A stretch of 64,000 bases of DNA from Phymatolithon calcareum (Eukaryota > Rhodophyta > Florideophyceae > Hapalidiales). The notes beneath the pieces were generated by a model. That model had not been told where the DNA came from. It did not search any database and saw nothing but the letters and a program-made list of their open reading frames with translations. The position numbers and the translations under genes are program-made. Numbering within the stretch: position 1 is the first letter of the stretch; every line of letters starts with the position of its first letter. Shown here in pieces: positions 21,878 through 33,684 of the stretch. The stretch spans positions 2,480,001 to 2,544,000 of the forward strand of contig OZ345370.1 of assembly GCA_977006965.1 (NCBI GenBank), read 5' to 3'.

Positions 21878-23209
21878 ATGTCGTCGTCATCTTCATCGGA
21901 AGACGACGAGGTTTTCCAGGCCGTAGTGGCCTGCGTTGACGCTGTAATTCAGGCCAATGACATCTCGGATTGATCGACGGGAAAATTTTCGGTTTGCGAA
22001 TGTTCTTGGTGGCGAGACTACCTTTGTCCTAAGCCTCTATACACACCGTGCTAATTCCGGCGTCGATTTCATGTTCCTTTGAAGCTCTTTCGCGGTCTTT
22101 TGCAAGACCTCCCAGCAGTCGAGACAGAGCTGCAGCAGAAAGTAGATGCGATAGGCCGGCGTGGTGCTACGAGCTGTCAAGAAATTTTGAACTCACTTCG
22201 CCGTCTCAACGACGGCGCTTCGTATCAGACCCTGGACGATCAGTGCTGTATGAGCGTCGAAAGTCAGAGGAAGGCGTTTAAGGCGTTTTTGCGTGCTATT
22301 CGTGCTTGCTACGGCCGGGAGTTTCTCAACCGGCCGCCCACCCTCGCGGCGCGGCACGCCGTAGAGAAATATTTTGCCAAAGGCTATTTCCAAGTCGCAT
22401 AGGATTTGTGGATTGCATGAACATTGCCTGGAAAAACTGCCCGAAGGCGTGGAAATGGCAGTACCACAACCCGAAGAAAGTAAAACTGGCCAGTGTTTCC
22501 GTGGAGGCCATTTTCGACGCCAACTTATACTGTTGGCATGTGTACTGCGGCCGTCCGGGCACGAATAACGATATCACAGTTTGCTGAATCGAGCCCGCTT
22601 TTCCTCGACATATTAAGGGGGGCACGTCGTATGAGATTACCGGCGGATATGTTGTTGATGTGGAACGGCGCGACTGGTTCCTCTTCTTTCTGACTTACGG
22701 CATCTACCCGGAGTGGTCCATTTTCGTGCGGCTAAACCATGCACCGATTACTTTGAAAGAGCGGGCGATGACGATGATGCAGGAGGGAAGGAGAAAGGAT
22801 GTCGAACGTTTTATTTGGGCTCTTGCAGGGGAGGTTCCGCATGTTGCGCCACGAATTCCACGGATGAAGTGATTGCGAACTGGTAGCGGTCGTGCAAACC
22901 TGCGTAATTCTATATAACATGTTCGTTCGCTTGCGCCTGAGTGGGGAGCTGGAGGACGAAATCGACGAGCACGGCCACCAAATCGATCCTGGCCAGGCTG
23001 TGGAAGAGTTCTACTACGATGTGCAGGAAGAAACAGAAGAGGATGGCGATGCCACCGTCGGCATTCACACCGAGATTACACATCATTTCTTGATTCAAAA
23101 GCTCCTCGGCGTCGATGAGTCTATCCGCAACAAAGTAGCACATGTACAACTACGAGATGCGCTTGTCTCCCACATCTGGGCTACAGTAGGTAGTCGTTTC
23201 TCTTCGTGA
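21878..23209 (+). pseudogene. PIF/Harbinger transposase
   Basis: A DDE_Tnp_4 nuclease, broken into several frames. It starts with ATG and a Ser/acidic N-terminus (SSSSSSEDDEVFQAVVACV). Then SLRRLNDGASYQTLDDQC and LNRPPT (helical N-terminal region), GFVDCMNIAWKNCPKAWKWQY (first catalytic Asp in the typical VDC.HI.WKNCP context), VSVEAIFD..CWHVYCGRPGTNNDI (second Asp), LTYGIYPEWSIFV (third acidic region), and VILYNMFV near the C-terminus, followed by an acidic tail. Stops and shifts near 21970, 22400, 22590 and 22870 make it inactive. Confidence 0.9.
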
Positions 23210-23740
23210 TGCAGTAAATTTCATGTTGATTTTGTCTACTCCTATACAACTCGAATGCGCTTCGCAGTGAAATCTGATTTTGTTCTAACGTAGTACTCAC
23301 GCGAACTGGTTGTCTTTCTAAACGTTGAATACGAAACCCCATCAAACCTGCGAAAAAAGTTCAATTTTTTCGCACCCCTCTGAACCACACATCCACTCCG
23401 CTCGATCACTGGTTGCATCTTCATCTCTTTTCGCCCATGAAAACCATAATGTCCCAGCAGTGCAGCCGTTCCGTGTAATCTCCCATCTCCCCTGTTTCAT
23501 CGAATCCGAAACAGAATCAGAGACCCATTCATCACAGCAAAAAGTCGACTTCTTTTACTATGTAATCACTGGAACATATGTTTTCTTGGATATCGCCATC
23601 TTCGATGCTTTGGAATAAACTATATTTTGTAGACGATATGCTTCTTCATTTTATTTTTCGTAGAAAACTAGGGAGCCCGGACTGTAGAAAACCAGCCCAA
23701 AAAGAGAGCTGTCTTACAGGCTCGGGGATCGGATGTCTAA

Positions 23741-23851
23741 GGTTAAGGACCTACACCCCCCTCTTAGATTTTAAATTTTATTTCTTATGATCTTGGAATC
23801 AGAGAAGCTCATTGGACACTTTCTGTTATGTCAGTACATAATTGGCTAAGC
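23741..23851 (+). repeat. dispersed repeat R1, copy 1
   Basis: About 110 bp containing AAGGACCTACAC, GAATCAGAGAAGCTCATTGGACA and TTCTGTTATGTCAGTACATAATTGGCT. An inverted, diverged copy lies at 54139-54251. Non-coding; possibly the end of an unidentified element. Confidence 0.7.
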
Positions 23852-23882
23852 AAAAAAGGTTCTCGCGCCGTGGAAACTTTTT

Positions 23883-24098
23883 CTAGAAATTCTCAGCAGA
23901 GGGTCCCTTGTAAAATTGGAACGGCTCCTTAAACAGGCAGTTTAAGACCACTTCCTGATCCGTTCTTCGCATTTTGAAAACTGTTATAGAAGAACGTCGG
24001 CTATGCAAAAAACCAAAGGAATGAAATAAGGTGTAGAGCACTTTTCGTAATTCTCTTGAATAAGAATCGCCTACAAAGATGGGCAATTATCTCGGAAA
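23883..24098 (-). pseudogene. fragment of dispersed family F2 (unknown)
   Basis: Reads IFVGDSYSRELRKVLY, then MRRTDQEVVLNCLFK. A plus-strand relative at 27817-28060 reads VFVGDSFSRSELRKVLY and MRRIDEEVVLSCAFK. Between the two conserved parts the copies differ in length and frame. Function unknown; probably a transposon protein. Confidence 0.45.
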
Positions 24099-24285
24099 GG
24101 ACTCTTTTAAAATATTTCATTTGTTTCTACACATTTTCTTGAAACTGGATGCAGTCCCGTTGGAGCAAACGACATAATTAAAATTTTCATCCAGTTTATG
24201 AGCATTGTTTCGGCCAGTGAGAGCGCTTCAAGAATGGGGAAGCAGGTCCTTAACATCAAAGTTTACAGTTTGTCAACTATGCCAC

Positions 24286-24690
24286 CTATAGCCATACGAC
24301 TCTCGATAGTACTGCCAATAGAACACTCAAAAGCGGCGCCGTCGCGCATGAAGCCATTCCAGTCTTTGATTTTGTTCGCTTTCGATAGAGCAGCATGATA
24401 TTCCAGAGCGCGTCCTCCTCCGTTTCCCCCGACGCGGGGTTTGCGCGATACAGGCGCTCCGCTGCAGAGTACTTCTGTATAGTTCTCTGCAATACGTGCC
24501 AGCGCGACGGCAAACTACCCGGATCACGAGCATGGTTTGTCGCTTCGGTCTGCTTTCGAAAAGCAGCAACAAAGCTCGCCCGATAATCTTTGGCGTTCTG
24601 CTAATCTCGCTTCTCGGGCACGGTCACCCAGTATCGTGAAAGGGCGGTTTCTCCGTCCGGAGAAAACGAAGGGCAGCGCGCCATTTTGCT
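24286..24690 (-). pseudogene. probable Harbinger SANT/trihelix partner protein
   Basis: Reading leftwards in two frames: SPDGETALSRYWVTVPEK (about 24605-24660), AKDYRASFVAAFRKQTEA, then LPSRWHVLQRTIQKYSAAERLYRANPASGETEEDALWNIM. The layout (WV.VS.DP, F...R..S...RWH.IQ..V.KF, SG..EED....A) resembles the Myb/SANT-like ORF2 of PIF/Harbinger elements. It lies tail-to-tail with the transposase ending at 23209. Decayed; assignment by pattern only. Confidence 0.4.
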
Positions 24691-24699
24691 GTCCACAAC

Positions 24700-26789
24700 G
24701 TAAGCGCTCGCCGTGCGCTGCAAAGCGATGCGCTGCGGGTTTGTGTAGGCTAACGACACGGGAGTGTCGTTGGCACTTGCGGTGCCGGTCCCTTGGGCAC
24801 TGCGGTAGCGTGGCAGAGTGTACGGCGAGTGCCCAGGGAACAGTTGTTCGCCTCGGAAGGGGCAGAGAGCAAAATGTGCGAGGATGGTTGGAGGTAGCTC
24901 TGGACTCCTCGGGTTTCCGGCCCCCAACTCAGGGTGTTTAGGAACAGTGCTAGAGCGCAGATCTGTATCTCGCTGCGCAGGAAGCGCCTTAGGAGCTCTG
25001 GAGGGCGCTAAGGTATCCAAGGAGGGGACTTCTGGTGGGCCCAATTGCCCTTCCGAAGACTCTTCAAAGAAGCCCCGATTGCCACTTTACCGTATCCCCC
25101 CCCTGACCTCGCCTATATGGCGCACGATGGCCGTCGACGGTAACGTGGCACGACTGTAATGCTAATCGGCTAATCCTACAGTAATAGTGATATGATTCTC
25201 AGTGTAGTCGAGTATCTCCCCTTACAGTGCCCTTCAGGGCGTATATGCGACACGTGTAGGGCCGTCGGCAGTTATCCCACAGTTTGGGAGGCGAAAATTT
25301 CCGGTTTGGCGTCAAGAATGGGAACAAAAATGGCGGAGGTGCATTTCCCTCCGTCATTGCCAGATCATCGCTTATGGGGATCGGTATTGCGGTATCCAAG
25401 AAACTTTCTGCAGCAAGCAGAAACGTTTCGTACACCGTTAAGATCTACCAAATTGGGGAGCGTATTTTTTGGAAATGAAGAACTTGTTTTGTTCACCCCT
25501 CCTCGAGCACTGAGAGGAGAATTGAATTTCACAAAGCGCATCATATCGAACAGCCTGTTGCACAATTGGACCAAATCGATAGTTTAATTATATTCCGATC
25601 GGTTTATCATAAGCAGTACAGTGTGGCTTAGTTGTCAAGAGAAAAAGTCATGTGTAATACTTATGATAAAGTTCGAGTTCGATTCAAAGTGAGGACTGAC
25701 ACAAGGGCAAATCTGATTGTCTAAATCAAATGGGTTCTCATTGGGTGATAGTAATGAATCGAGCAAGCGCTAATTGGCTGATGTAAGGCAAATTTCCTTT
25801 GGCTAATTAGATCCATTCACTCGAAGCCGATTGGGCAAGCAATGACCACAGCATGAGAATCGATCGGTAAGAAGAGGATTAGGTTGATTGGCTGATACTG
25901 TGCCACAATGCCAGCAAATATCTATATAAGGGATTGCTTAGGGGTTAGTAGAGGGTGGCATCTGCGAGCGAAAGCGAGCGAGCGTCATGTAAAGCGTTGA
26001 AAAAAGTAAGTGAAATTTAAACTTTCGTGAAGCGCGAGCGCGAACAAGACGCGCGACACCGACGCGAGCGTTTCCCACTTCTTTAAAGGCAAGGTTCTAT
26101 ATCCGCGTGGCTTAGAGCCTATAAGTCGTGATTAGAGCTTGTGATCGAAATAAGGACAAAGGAAAGAAGTGAGGTTCTGGGAGCTAGATTAGAATTAGAC
26201 TACTGTTGCATCCTATAGTTTCTTCGTTCTATAACGGCTGTCAGCCGAAACTGGCGTCTCTGCTGTAAAGCGGAGGCGGGATATAAGCTCGGATAGACCA
26301 ACGGAGTCTAATATAATCTAATCTCCGACACCGGGGTGTAAACTACTACTATCTAAGTGTACTGTAAGTGTACTGTAGTGTAAAGTAGACGTAGGTGTAA
26401 GTAGTTCAGAAGCTGACACAAGTTTAGAGTGACTGCGAAAGCGAAGGAGATCAATTGGATTAAATTGGAATAAAATAGTTCAGTGGCTGTGTGATCTTCT
26501 GAACGTACTTTGTGTGAGTATAAGCTCCTCTGGCTTAGTATTCTATTCTATATTGTTGTGTGACACACGTGTGGGTGCTGTGTGATCACAATATCCCAGT
26601 TCATTACAGCGTTCTTGCTGCAGTAAACCAGGACTTTTTGAAACTTTTTGGATTTTGTGTCTACGTGTGGGCGCTAAGTTCAGCCCAAATTTAAGGTTAG
26701 GACGGTACAGCAACAAGCCCTTTAATTATGATTCACTCATTTTGAGCTCAATTTTTGATAAAAAGAGAGCACTAAATAATTTATAAACA
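24700..26789. other. non-coding, possible LTR
   Basis: The overlapping frames at 24537-25160 show no domain on either strand. From about 25600 the sequence is non-coding, with repeated TTGGCTAAT-like motifs, a TATA box (TCTATATAAGG, 25921) followed by a GCGAGCGAAAGCGAGCGAG tract, and it ends before a gag-like frame at 26790. That arrangement fits the U3/R/U5 of an LTR retroelement, but no second copy is in the window. Confidence 0.25.
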
Positions 26790-27705
26790 ATGTCCTTGTC
26801 TAGTTTCTCTTTCGAGCTTTTGGCCCGGATTTTGGAGCACTATGATTTCGGGCCCTCAAACTTCTGCGAAACGAGGTCATGATCTAGGATTTAAGATGCA
26901 CGATGTAATCAAAACTGTTTCAATTTTCAATATTATCACCTTTCCCGCATGCTTCTGGATGCAAATTTTAATGAGGAAATTCAGTACAAGGTCATCCCTA
27001 GCCAAACCTACTACTCATCCTCTACAAACACGACGGTTCACTGTAAGCACGTCGTCGTATTTGTCTGCTACGCTCAACTCACAGCTCTCCCGCATTAACC
27101 ACTATGAAATCATGGAAAAAAGGAGCACCGTCAAGATCTCCCGAAACACGTCGAGGGGATAGGCGCACCTCCTGGCGATGAGCAACAAGTGATTGCTGCA
27201 CTTCTATACGCGTCTAGGTGCTTGGTTCAGAATCGGATGTCGTTCGATCAGTGGAACAAGCACTAGTTCGGGAACGTATGGATGTTGAAAACGTGGGCCA
27301 AGAAGCATGAGGGCAGAGTCACGAGTGCTGCAGTCACTGGAGACCAGCTTGTACAAGATGATTTGGTGCAGTTTGACTTTTTGGCTGAGCCGGGCCGGAC
27401 CGCAAGCGCAAGAAGCCACACTTCCGGTTCGAAATGAGGGCCCGTCATTCCTCCTCGTGTGGAAACACTGGCCAATTTTCGCAGACATGCGGGAGGCCTA
27501 ACATACACAACGCTGTCGAGTCGAAACGGAAACAAATCAATAGAGCGTCTCAGTCCATTATCATTGAACTTACCGCTTGCGATGACGGAGTGCTACTTGC
27601 GACGCGGATCTTAGGCGTAGAGAGTAGCGAACGCAATGAATTTCACTGTCGCATAGATTGCTTTGACAAACGGATGAGTAGTAGTTTTGGCTGGGATAAT
27701 TTATG
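26790..27705 (+). pseudogene. possible retroelement gag remnant
   Basis: Starts with ATG and FSFELLARILEHYDFGPS, then decays. Around 27440 the phrase HSSCGNTGQFSQTCGR has the spacing of a CCHC zinc knuckle (C-x2-C-x4-H-x4-C) with the first Cys read as His and the His read as Gln. Suggestive only; no pol domain follows. Confidence 0.25.
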
Positions 27706-27816
27706 ATTTTTGCCAGCTAGAACTTGGATTTTCCAAATTTACGGTATTCCTGTGGTAATCTACAGCCATTCGAAACATTTGACCGCGGCAATAAGAACTC
27801 AACAAGCCATTTTTCG

Positions 27817-28060
27817 AGCAAATTGTCCGTCTTTGTAGGCGATTCTTTTTCAAGATCAGAACTACGAAAAGTGCTCTACATTCCTTATTCCATCCTATTA
27901 TTCAATTTTTTAATTTTTGCAGCCCACTTTCTTGCCTTTTGACAATAGTTTTCGTAATGCGAAGAATAGATGAGGAAGTAGTCTTAAGCTGTGCTTTTAA
28001 GAAGCTGTCCAGATTTTCGAAGGAACTAGAAAACGTTTCCACTGTGCGAGGTAAATGTTT
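27817..28060 (+). pseudogene. fragment of dispersed family F2, second copy
   Basis: VFVGDSFSRSELRKVLY (27829 onwards), then, after a 90-bp non-conserved gap and a frame change, MRRIDEEVVLSCAFKKL. Homologous to 23883-24098 in the opposite orientation. Confidence 0.45.
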
Positions 28061-29018
28061 GAGGAAATTACATATATATCCACTAAGTTTCTGTATTTAC
28101 TACTATAATCACTTAGCACAGGTACACTCATGACCAACGCTTTTGCTGACAGTGTCCTAGCTCTGTTCCGTCGTGCTCGTCCGGTGGAAGCATACTTCTC
28201 ACACGTGTAATACCCTAGTACAGTTGTTCGGAGAAAAAACCTCAGTGATCGACTATTTACATGACCGTTTACATTTTCTGTAATCAACAGTTGTAGTACG
28301 CTTTTTAGAAGTGGAGCATGACGTCCCGAGGCAGATTCACCCTTTCACCTTCACTCTCGTCAATTACGTCGAAAGTACGCACTACCTTACGAGATGGGCG
28401 GATAGTTTGTCAGCGTCGTTACAGAAGGCTCTCCTTTTGAGACGAAAGCCGCTGTAAAATCAGCTCTTGCGCTGCACGTCGTATTGAGACGCTACTAATT
28501 TTCTGTTATGCAGAGCACAAAAATGGGGATTTTAAACACAAACCGTTCCCTAGTGCCGAATCACGAAAGTATTTTTTTTTAACTTTTACTTTGTTATGAT
28601 ATAAAATTATAAATATAAAAATTCGGTACAAAAAGGAGCACAAAATATCAGAGATTCATCTGGGCAATTTTTTTTAAAATGTATCAATATATTGAGAGCT
28701 TTCAAACTGTAAGACCTTACAGTGCATTATATATTCTATGTGCAGTAAGACAAGAAGTCACAGCAAGAACTTCTTCTTCGCCTCGTCGGGAGAATTCCCG
28801 TAAGACCAAGCGTAGCTTGGATCACCTATCAGATCATCACTACTGGGCTGGATAGTCAGTATATAGCCCTAATCTGCACTCTCCAGCCGCATGTATGATC
28901 TCTAACGCACTATTAGTACTACACTCTCATCTGGATAAAGCTCTAGTCATCCTTCAGTGCTAGCATAACCGTCTTTCCAGTTGTCGCCCTTGCACGGGAC
29001 TAGTGAAGTTTACAAGAT
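28061..29018. other. no supportable gene
   Basis: AT-rich, with a short hairpin near 28710 (CTGTAAG-ACC-TTACAG). Presumably includes the 5' flank of the transposase pseudogene that follows; no terminal inverted repeats were recognised. Confidence 0.4.
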
Positions 29019-30922
29019 ATGTCCGAGTCAGACTCAGATTCGGAATACACCCTACTGGACAACTACATTTTGCAAGACAAATCTGATCAAATCGAGGATC
29101 TTCTTGACCTCTCCAACGAGCTCCAGAACTCCATTGCAATGCTTGAAAGCTATGCAGACAGTATACTCACGTTCCCAACGGCAAATGAAGCATCATACTT
29201 TGACAAGAAAATACGAAATCTTCAATCATTCTTCGATGCAAACAGCAAGCCGTGCTGTTCCAGAAAATGTGCTTCGACACTACAGTTTGAATGTCTTCGA
29301 AATTTTTGTCTGTCTCTCCTTTCCTTGTCTGGAGAACAAGAAGAGGCTTTTATTTGTGGTATTATCTCCGCTGTCAATTTTATTAGTGGTCGAACCAGTG
29401 AAATAAACTCAGTCTGTTTCCGAAATAAGTACATGCTTTTCGGCCGCCCAGTGTGTCGTAATTGTTTTTGTGCCGCGCTCTGTAGAAGCAAGTCACCTCT
29501 GCAACGACTTGCGCAAGTGAGTGAAGCTTTTTGCACAAAGATCGAAGTATCCTTTGATGAAATGCAGGGAGGTTCGACTGATTGAAACAGAGTTCCAAAA
29601 GAGGCTTCAAAACATGTGGTGTCATTTATTGACACACTATCTGAAACGTACGGGTTGCCTGACCCTGGTCGCTCAAGGACAGACAGCTTTTATGGTCAAC
29701 TTATTCAACTTCCGCACAATCTATCTGATTCCCTAGTTTATCAAAAGTATGAAGATACTGTTCCAGCAGATATCAATGTGTCTAAGCCGACATTCTTCAA
29801 CATTTGGAAAAGCTGCAGACCATATGTCAAGCGTCTCCCACTAAGGTCCGAAGTGTGCACAGTATGTTCCCGTTTTCAAAATTATATCGGCAGCCAACTA
29901 TTGACTAAGTCACATTTTTCCACTTTAAGAGTAGACAAGGCAATTCTTTCTGTTCGAGGAACATCGCAAGTGCGCCCACGACTGTCGACTTTTTTACAAA
30001 AGCTGTCAAAATTTGGAGAGAGAGTTACGAAAACAGAGAATATCTCTCTAGAACAGACGTACTCAATTTTTTGTGCCTAAGCATGGACTTTGCAGAGAAT
30101 ACTCAGATTCCGAAACATACTGATCAAGAAGGAGAATTGTATTTTTTGACGGCTCTGAAGCTCGGACTATTTGGTGTCTCAGACGAAGGTTCACGGGAAC
30201 AAGTTACATTTCTACTTCCAGAACGAAAAACTATCAAGAACAATTCATGTGCCTTTCGCTGCATGCTAGTACAAGCAATTCGAATGCGGAACGTTCGTTT
30301 TCGGGCTTTACACGTTTTTGCCTACAACGCAAGTGGCCAGAACAAGAATCAGTATGATTTCGCGCTTCTATCACTTATAGCTGTACATGGAATGTTTGGT
30401 TGTCATTAATTTTGGATTTCGTTTATGACAGTAGGGCACACTAAGTTCTCACCGGATGGGTGGTTTGATGTTCTCAAAAAGCGTTTTCTTCATCTTGACA
30501 TAGACACAGTGCTCGATGTGGAGGAAGATGAGCATTCTACGGGAATCAGGGAACAGGCAAGAGCGTTTGGCAAGCCAATTCATGCTCATGTTGCCAGATT
30601 CACTCACAATCCCTTCACGAATGAGAGAAGTTTTTCTACTCTCAACCTTCACGAACTAGCTGAAAAACATTTTCATCCTCTAAATGGTCATTCGACCTGG
30701 CATGATATCAAATTTACTCCAGACGGGAAGCTTCTGTGGAGCGCTGCACCGTGCGGTGACCATCCCGAGACAATAGGTAATTTCTGGAATGAAGTGAATT
30801 TCGTGAAGGACTTGAATGCACTCAAGGCGTTGAAAATAGGAGACATCAGCCCGGCCGAGGAGGTGAGCATGGACTCTGAGCGAATACAATACCTTTTCGA
30901 AAAAATTCGACCGTTTGTGTGA
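29019..30922 (+). pseudogene. DUF7869-like DDE transposase
   Basis: About 630 codons from ATG (MSESDSDSEYTL). Cys pairs (CCSRKCA, VCRNCFCAALC) form a zinc-binding N-terminus; then FFNIWKSCRPYVKRLP, VCTVCSRFQNY, SRTDVLNFLCLSMDFAENTQIP (first Asp), LHVFAYNASGQNKNQY, GHTKFSPDGWFDVLKKRF. These match the core of proteins annotated DUF7869 in many eukaryotes. The second motif normally reads D-N..GQNKN; here the Asp position is Tyr. Breaks: an in-frame TGA (29583), one frameshift near 30040, and an in-frame TAA near 30407. Only three lesions, so a fairly recent death. Confidence 0.72.
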
Positions 30923-30964
30923 CTTGGAGAAAAAGTTACGCTATGCATGAGCATATGGGCGAGA

Positions 30965-30974
30965 TATATAAAAA
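30965..30974 (+). promoter_or_regulatory. TATA box of the 31002 gene
   Basis: TATATAAAAA, 37 bp before the ATG. Normal TATA-to-start spacing would put the mRNA 5' end within about 10 bases of the start codon. Confidence 0.55.
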
Positions 30975-31001
30975 GGGATCACTTGCTCTCCTCCTACTGC
31001 C

Positions 31002-31235
31002 ATGGAAGTGCCCACGGACTCCCTTGAGGCCACATGGGATGACCTGATCTTGCAGATACGACAAGCCGATCTGCCGGGCTCGGCCATTACCGCCATGAGG
31101 AAGGCGGATGTGATTCGAGCCCTCTTGGAAAGAACGGAAAAGTACGATATTAATGATCTAAAATCCAAGGCATACAACGTTAGGAATTTGAAAACCTTAT
31201 TGAAGCGCATAGTCAACGGGGAAGACGGAGATTGA
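31002..31235 (+). CDS. small helical protein, unrecognised
   Basis: 77 codons with a good start context (CTGCCATGG). Predicted largely helical, with two amphipathic segments (TWDDLILQIRQADL and DVIRALLERTEKYDINDLKSK) and a basic end (LKTLLKRIVNGE). The second half loosely recalls SAP/HeH-type DNA-binding helices, but that is a guess. It begins 80 bp after the transposase pseudogene and has its own TATA box, so it is likely an independent gene. Confidence 0.45.
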   Translation: MEVPTDSLEATWDDLILQIRQADLPGSAITAMRKADVIRALLERTEKYDINDLKSKAYNVRNLKTLLKRIVNGEDGD

Positions 31236-32807
31236 AAGAGAGCCTAGTAAACAATTTTGTAAAGACCTGATATGAAAAAGGGAAGATGAAGAGCAAAACG
31301 GAAAGCATTTGCATCGAGCCCGCGTGTACGTCACGTGGAGCAGCTATGTACGCGCTGTCGCAAGTCTTGTCATCTGAAGCATCCCAGCCATTTGCAACTG
31401 CGTTGAAAACCGCGTCCTCCGTCATTACATGGTTATGCCGCGTATGCTTCACCCGAAATGTCTGCCTCTTGCGCCTGACGTGAAGAGCTGTGCAATCGCT
31501 GCGCACTATCAGGTGGCGTCGCCTACATGTTTATCATAACTTGCAAAATATTTCCTGTGCTGTATCTCGGAATTTTACCATGCCAATGTTTGGCCTTGCG
31601 CCAACTATAATTAAAAATAAAGTAAGCATGCAGTCGGAATTGGGAGCTGAATCTTACAACAATGAATTCAGCTCATTCGAAACAAGAAAGGGCGTTAATA
31701 AAATGTGTTTGATTTGTTTTTCATTAGGGAACGGTTTGAGTTTAAACTCCCGAAATGTGCTTTAATGCTATATGCCACTCAAAATAAAGCTAGTTTTATC
31801 ATAACTCCAACTGTATCTTCTGCTACAATAGGAGGTCTTTTACTGAATTATTGGAGACACAGAGGCTCAATTAGGCCCCAACTCTTCAATAAATTTCTAG
31901 ATTTTTAGACCCAGCTAGAAGAGGGCTGCCCCTAGCCGCTGTAATGGACATATCATATAACCACCTATGCAAGTGAGTATATTCCATAACTTTAGTTATG
32001 GTATATACAGAGATGTGTAGGGGCGATTTTTTCCGTAACTCAGCGATCCCGGAATGTTATTGGCAGAGAAATCGCCATTCTGGACTTCTGATCGGCACGT
32101 TAAGGGGGATTAAAATTTCAAGATTTTTTAAAACAAAATATCTCCTCAATGTTTCCTTAAAAGTTCATTTTGTCAGTTTTTCCCATGTACCTTTCACGAA
32201 TTCTGCAGGATGATGTCGTTTCTTAGAATGCATAATTTTAAAATTCACGGACAGACGTATGTAAGTCTGTCCATGATCTAAAAGCCAATAGCAAAATCCT
32301 CAGTATAAAGTATAGATGGACAGTATTTTTTAAAAAGCTTCATCGTGTCCGTACCTACTCATGCGGGACGTGCAGGATCTCAAATGCTATTATTACGTTA
32401 TAAATTGGTTGCGGCGTGCGACTCTTGTCATTTCTGCACAATAAAACTACAAAACATGATAGTACACATGATCGAAATTTATTGACGGCGTGCGAAGCTT
32501 CAAATCCTCTGATTAGTACAGTCATGAGATCCAAAAGGAAGTAGACAAAGACGTAGAAGCAGAGAGCGAACAGCAAATGATGAAGGGTTCGCATGTGGAG
32601 CAGAAGATTGAAAAACATTGTCCAAAAAGACTCACCAACAAGAATGGAAAAAAGACCAAGAAATATATTTAAGAATAATCCACTCGTCGCCGTCGACAAA
32701 GACCCACCGGGTCCTTACCCTAAAATAAAGCTATCATAGAAACCTATGTGCTCAATGGTTCATGGGAAGAATTCCACGGAATCCGTCACTTCTGGAAGAC
32801 AAACTTG
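31236..32807. other. no supportable gene
   Basis: Short overlapping frames only. The left boundary of a duplicated block is reached at 32808. Confidence 0.45.
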
Positions 32808-33335
32808 GGCGGATACTATCGGTTCATTCCGGGCAATTTGTTCATTGGGATAGGTGACCAATATAGACTTCTGCTCGATTTCATCTTGCGCCTATTTTGC
32901 CTCTTCTTTTCGGATATTTTGAAAATTTAGAATTTTTCAGGTTCTGCTTTTATAGTGGAAGAAACAAGGCGGTGATGTTTCGTAGTCTATTGTGATGCTC
33001 AACCCTTTACATGCACCTAGTTCAATATTAGCCCCTTTCACATTTGTCGTTCATCTGGCCTTGAGAGTCGAAAATGAGAACCAGAGCGATTTTTAAAGAC
33101 TCGCGGAAAAATCTTAAGCTTTTGCTCATTCCAAAGGGAAAATATCTGCGAACATACGCACGAGATCGTGCTGGCGGCACGACACTGAATGGTATTCCGA
33201 AAGCAAAATTTTTGCCGTAGAATCTCACACATTTGCTGACATCGTCAATACGAAGAGCTAAGCTTGATGTTTCATAGATCACGATTGTGCGGTTGCCCTA
33301 TGATGGCTAATTGACATCAGCTTATGCGTTGCTTT
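32808..33335 (-). repeat. duplicated block, arm A part 1
   Basis: Diverged inverted copy of 47018-47517. Homology starts abruptly at GGGCGGATAC (32808) and ends after CATCAGCTT near 33325. It includes a TATA-like box (CTATAAAAGC, about 32950, minus) followed by a short conserved peptide (LYWS.IPMNKLPGMNR then TAG in both copies) and the 33028-33282 frame. Confidence 0.8.
33028..33282 (-). CDS. duplicated family F3 frame
   Basis: 84 codons starting at GTG, with no ATG in frame: IYETSSLALRIDDVSKCVRFYGKNFAFGIPFSVV..ARSRAYVRRYFPFGM. The copy at 47041-47300 reads the same frame with an internal TAG. Conservation at the protein level in two copies suggests a once-real gene. No function recognised. 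Possibly a 3' exon or a broken gene. Confidence 0.4.
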   Translation of the reverse strand: MIYETSSLALRIDDVSKCVRFYGKNFAFGIPFSVVPPARSRAYVRRYFPFGMSKSLRFFRESLKIALVLIFDSQGQMNDKCERG

Positions 33336-33600
33336 TTGTATACCATTCCTTCCTCCACTTGTTGCAAAGCTTCGTTAAGGCACTCTTCGTCTCTGAGATG
33401 TCCGATATCCTTCGATACATTCTCCAGATCTTCTTCTTTTCCTTGGTATTCTTCTGCGAGCTCAAGGTACTTCTTCCGCGTTACCAGGGTTAAGGCGAAC
33501 CTTTCCGCATGGTGCACTCTCGTACTACTCCAACAACGCAGAAGATGTAGAAGCGCGCAACGGGATGTTGGCGATACTACAGAACTGGCGGATTTAACAG
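33317..33600 (-). pseudogene. family F1 N-terminal fragment
   Basis: 66 codons: HHAERFALTLVTRKKYLELAEEYQG, EEDLENVSKDIGHLRDEE and LNEALQQVEEGMVYKKQR. A direct-orientation relative lies at 53690-53890, where it runs on into the rest of family F1. Charged, helical, no known domain. Confidence 0.45.
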
Positions 33601-33684
33601 GGGAATTCCCTTAATATTCCCCTTCACAGACCTTTTTGCAGAACATACCGTAAAGCATGTGCGGGTAATTTTGGGATCAAGTGT

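Noticed and set aside
24537-25160. Long overlapping frames on both strands
   Set aside because: GC-rich sequence gives several equally open frames; only the SANT-like minus-strand pattern has any support.
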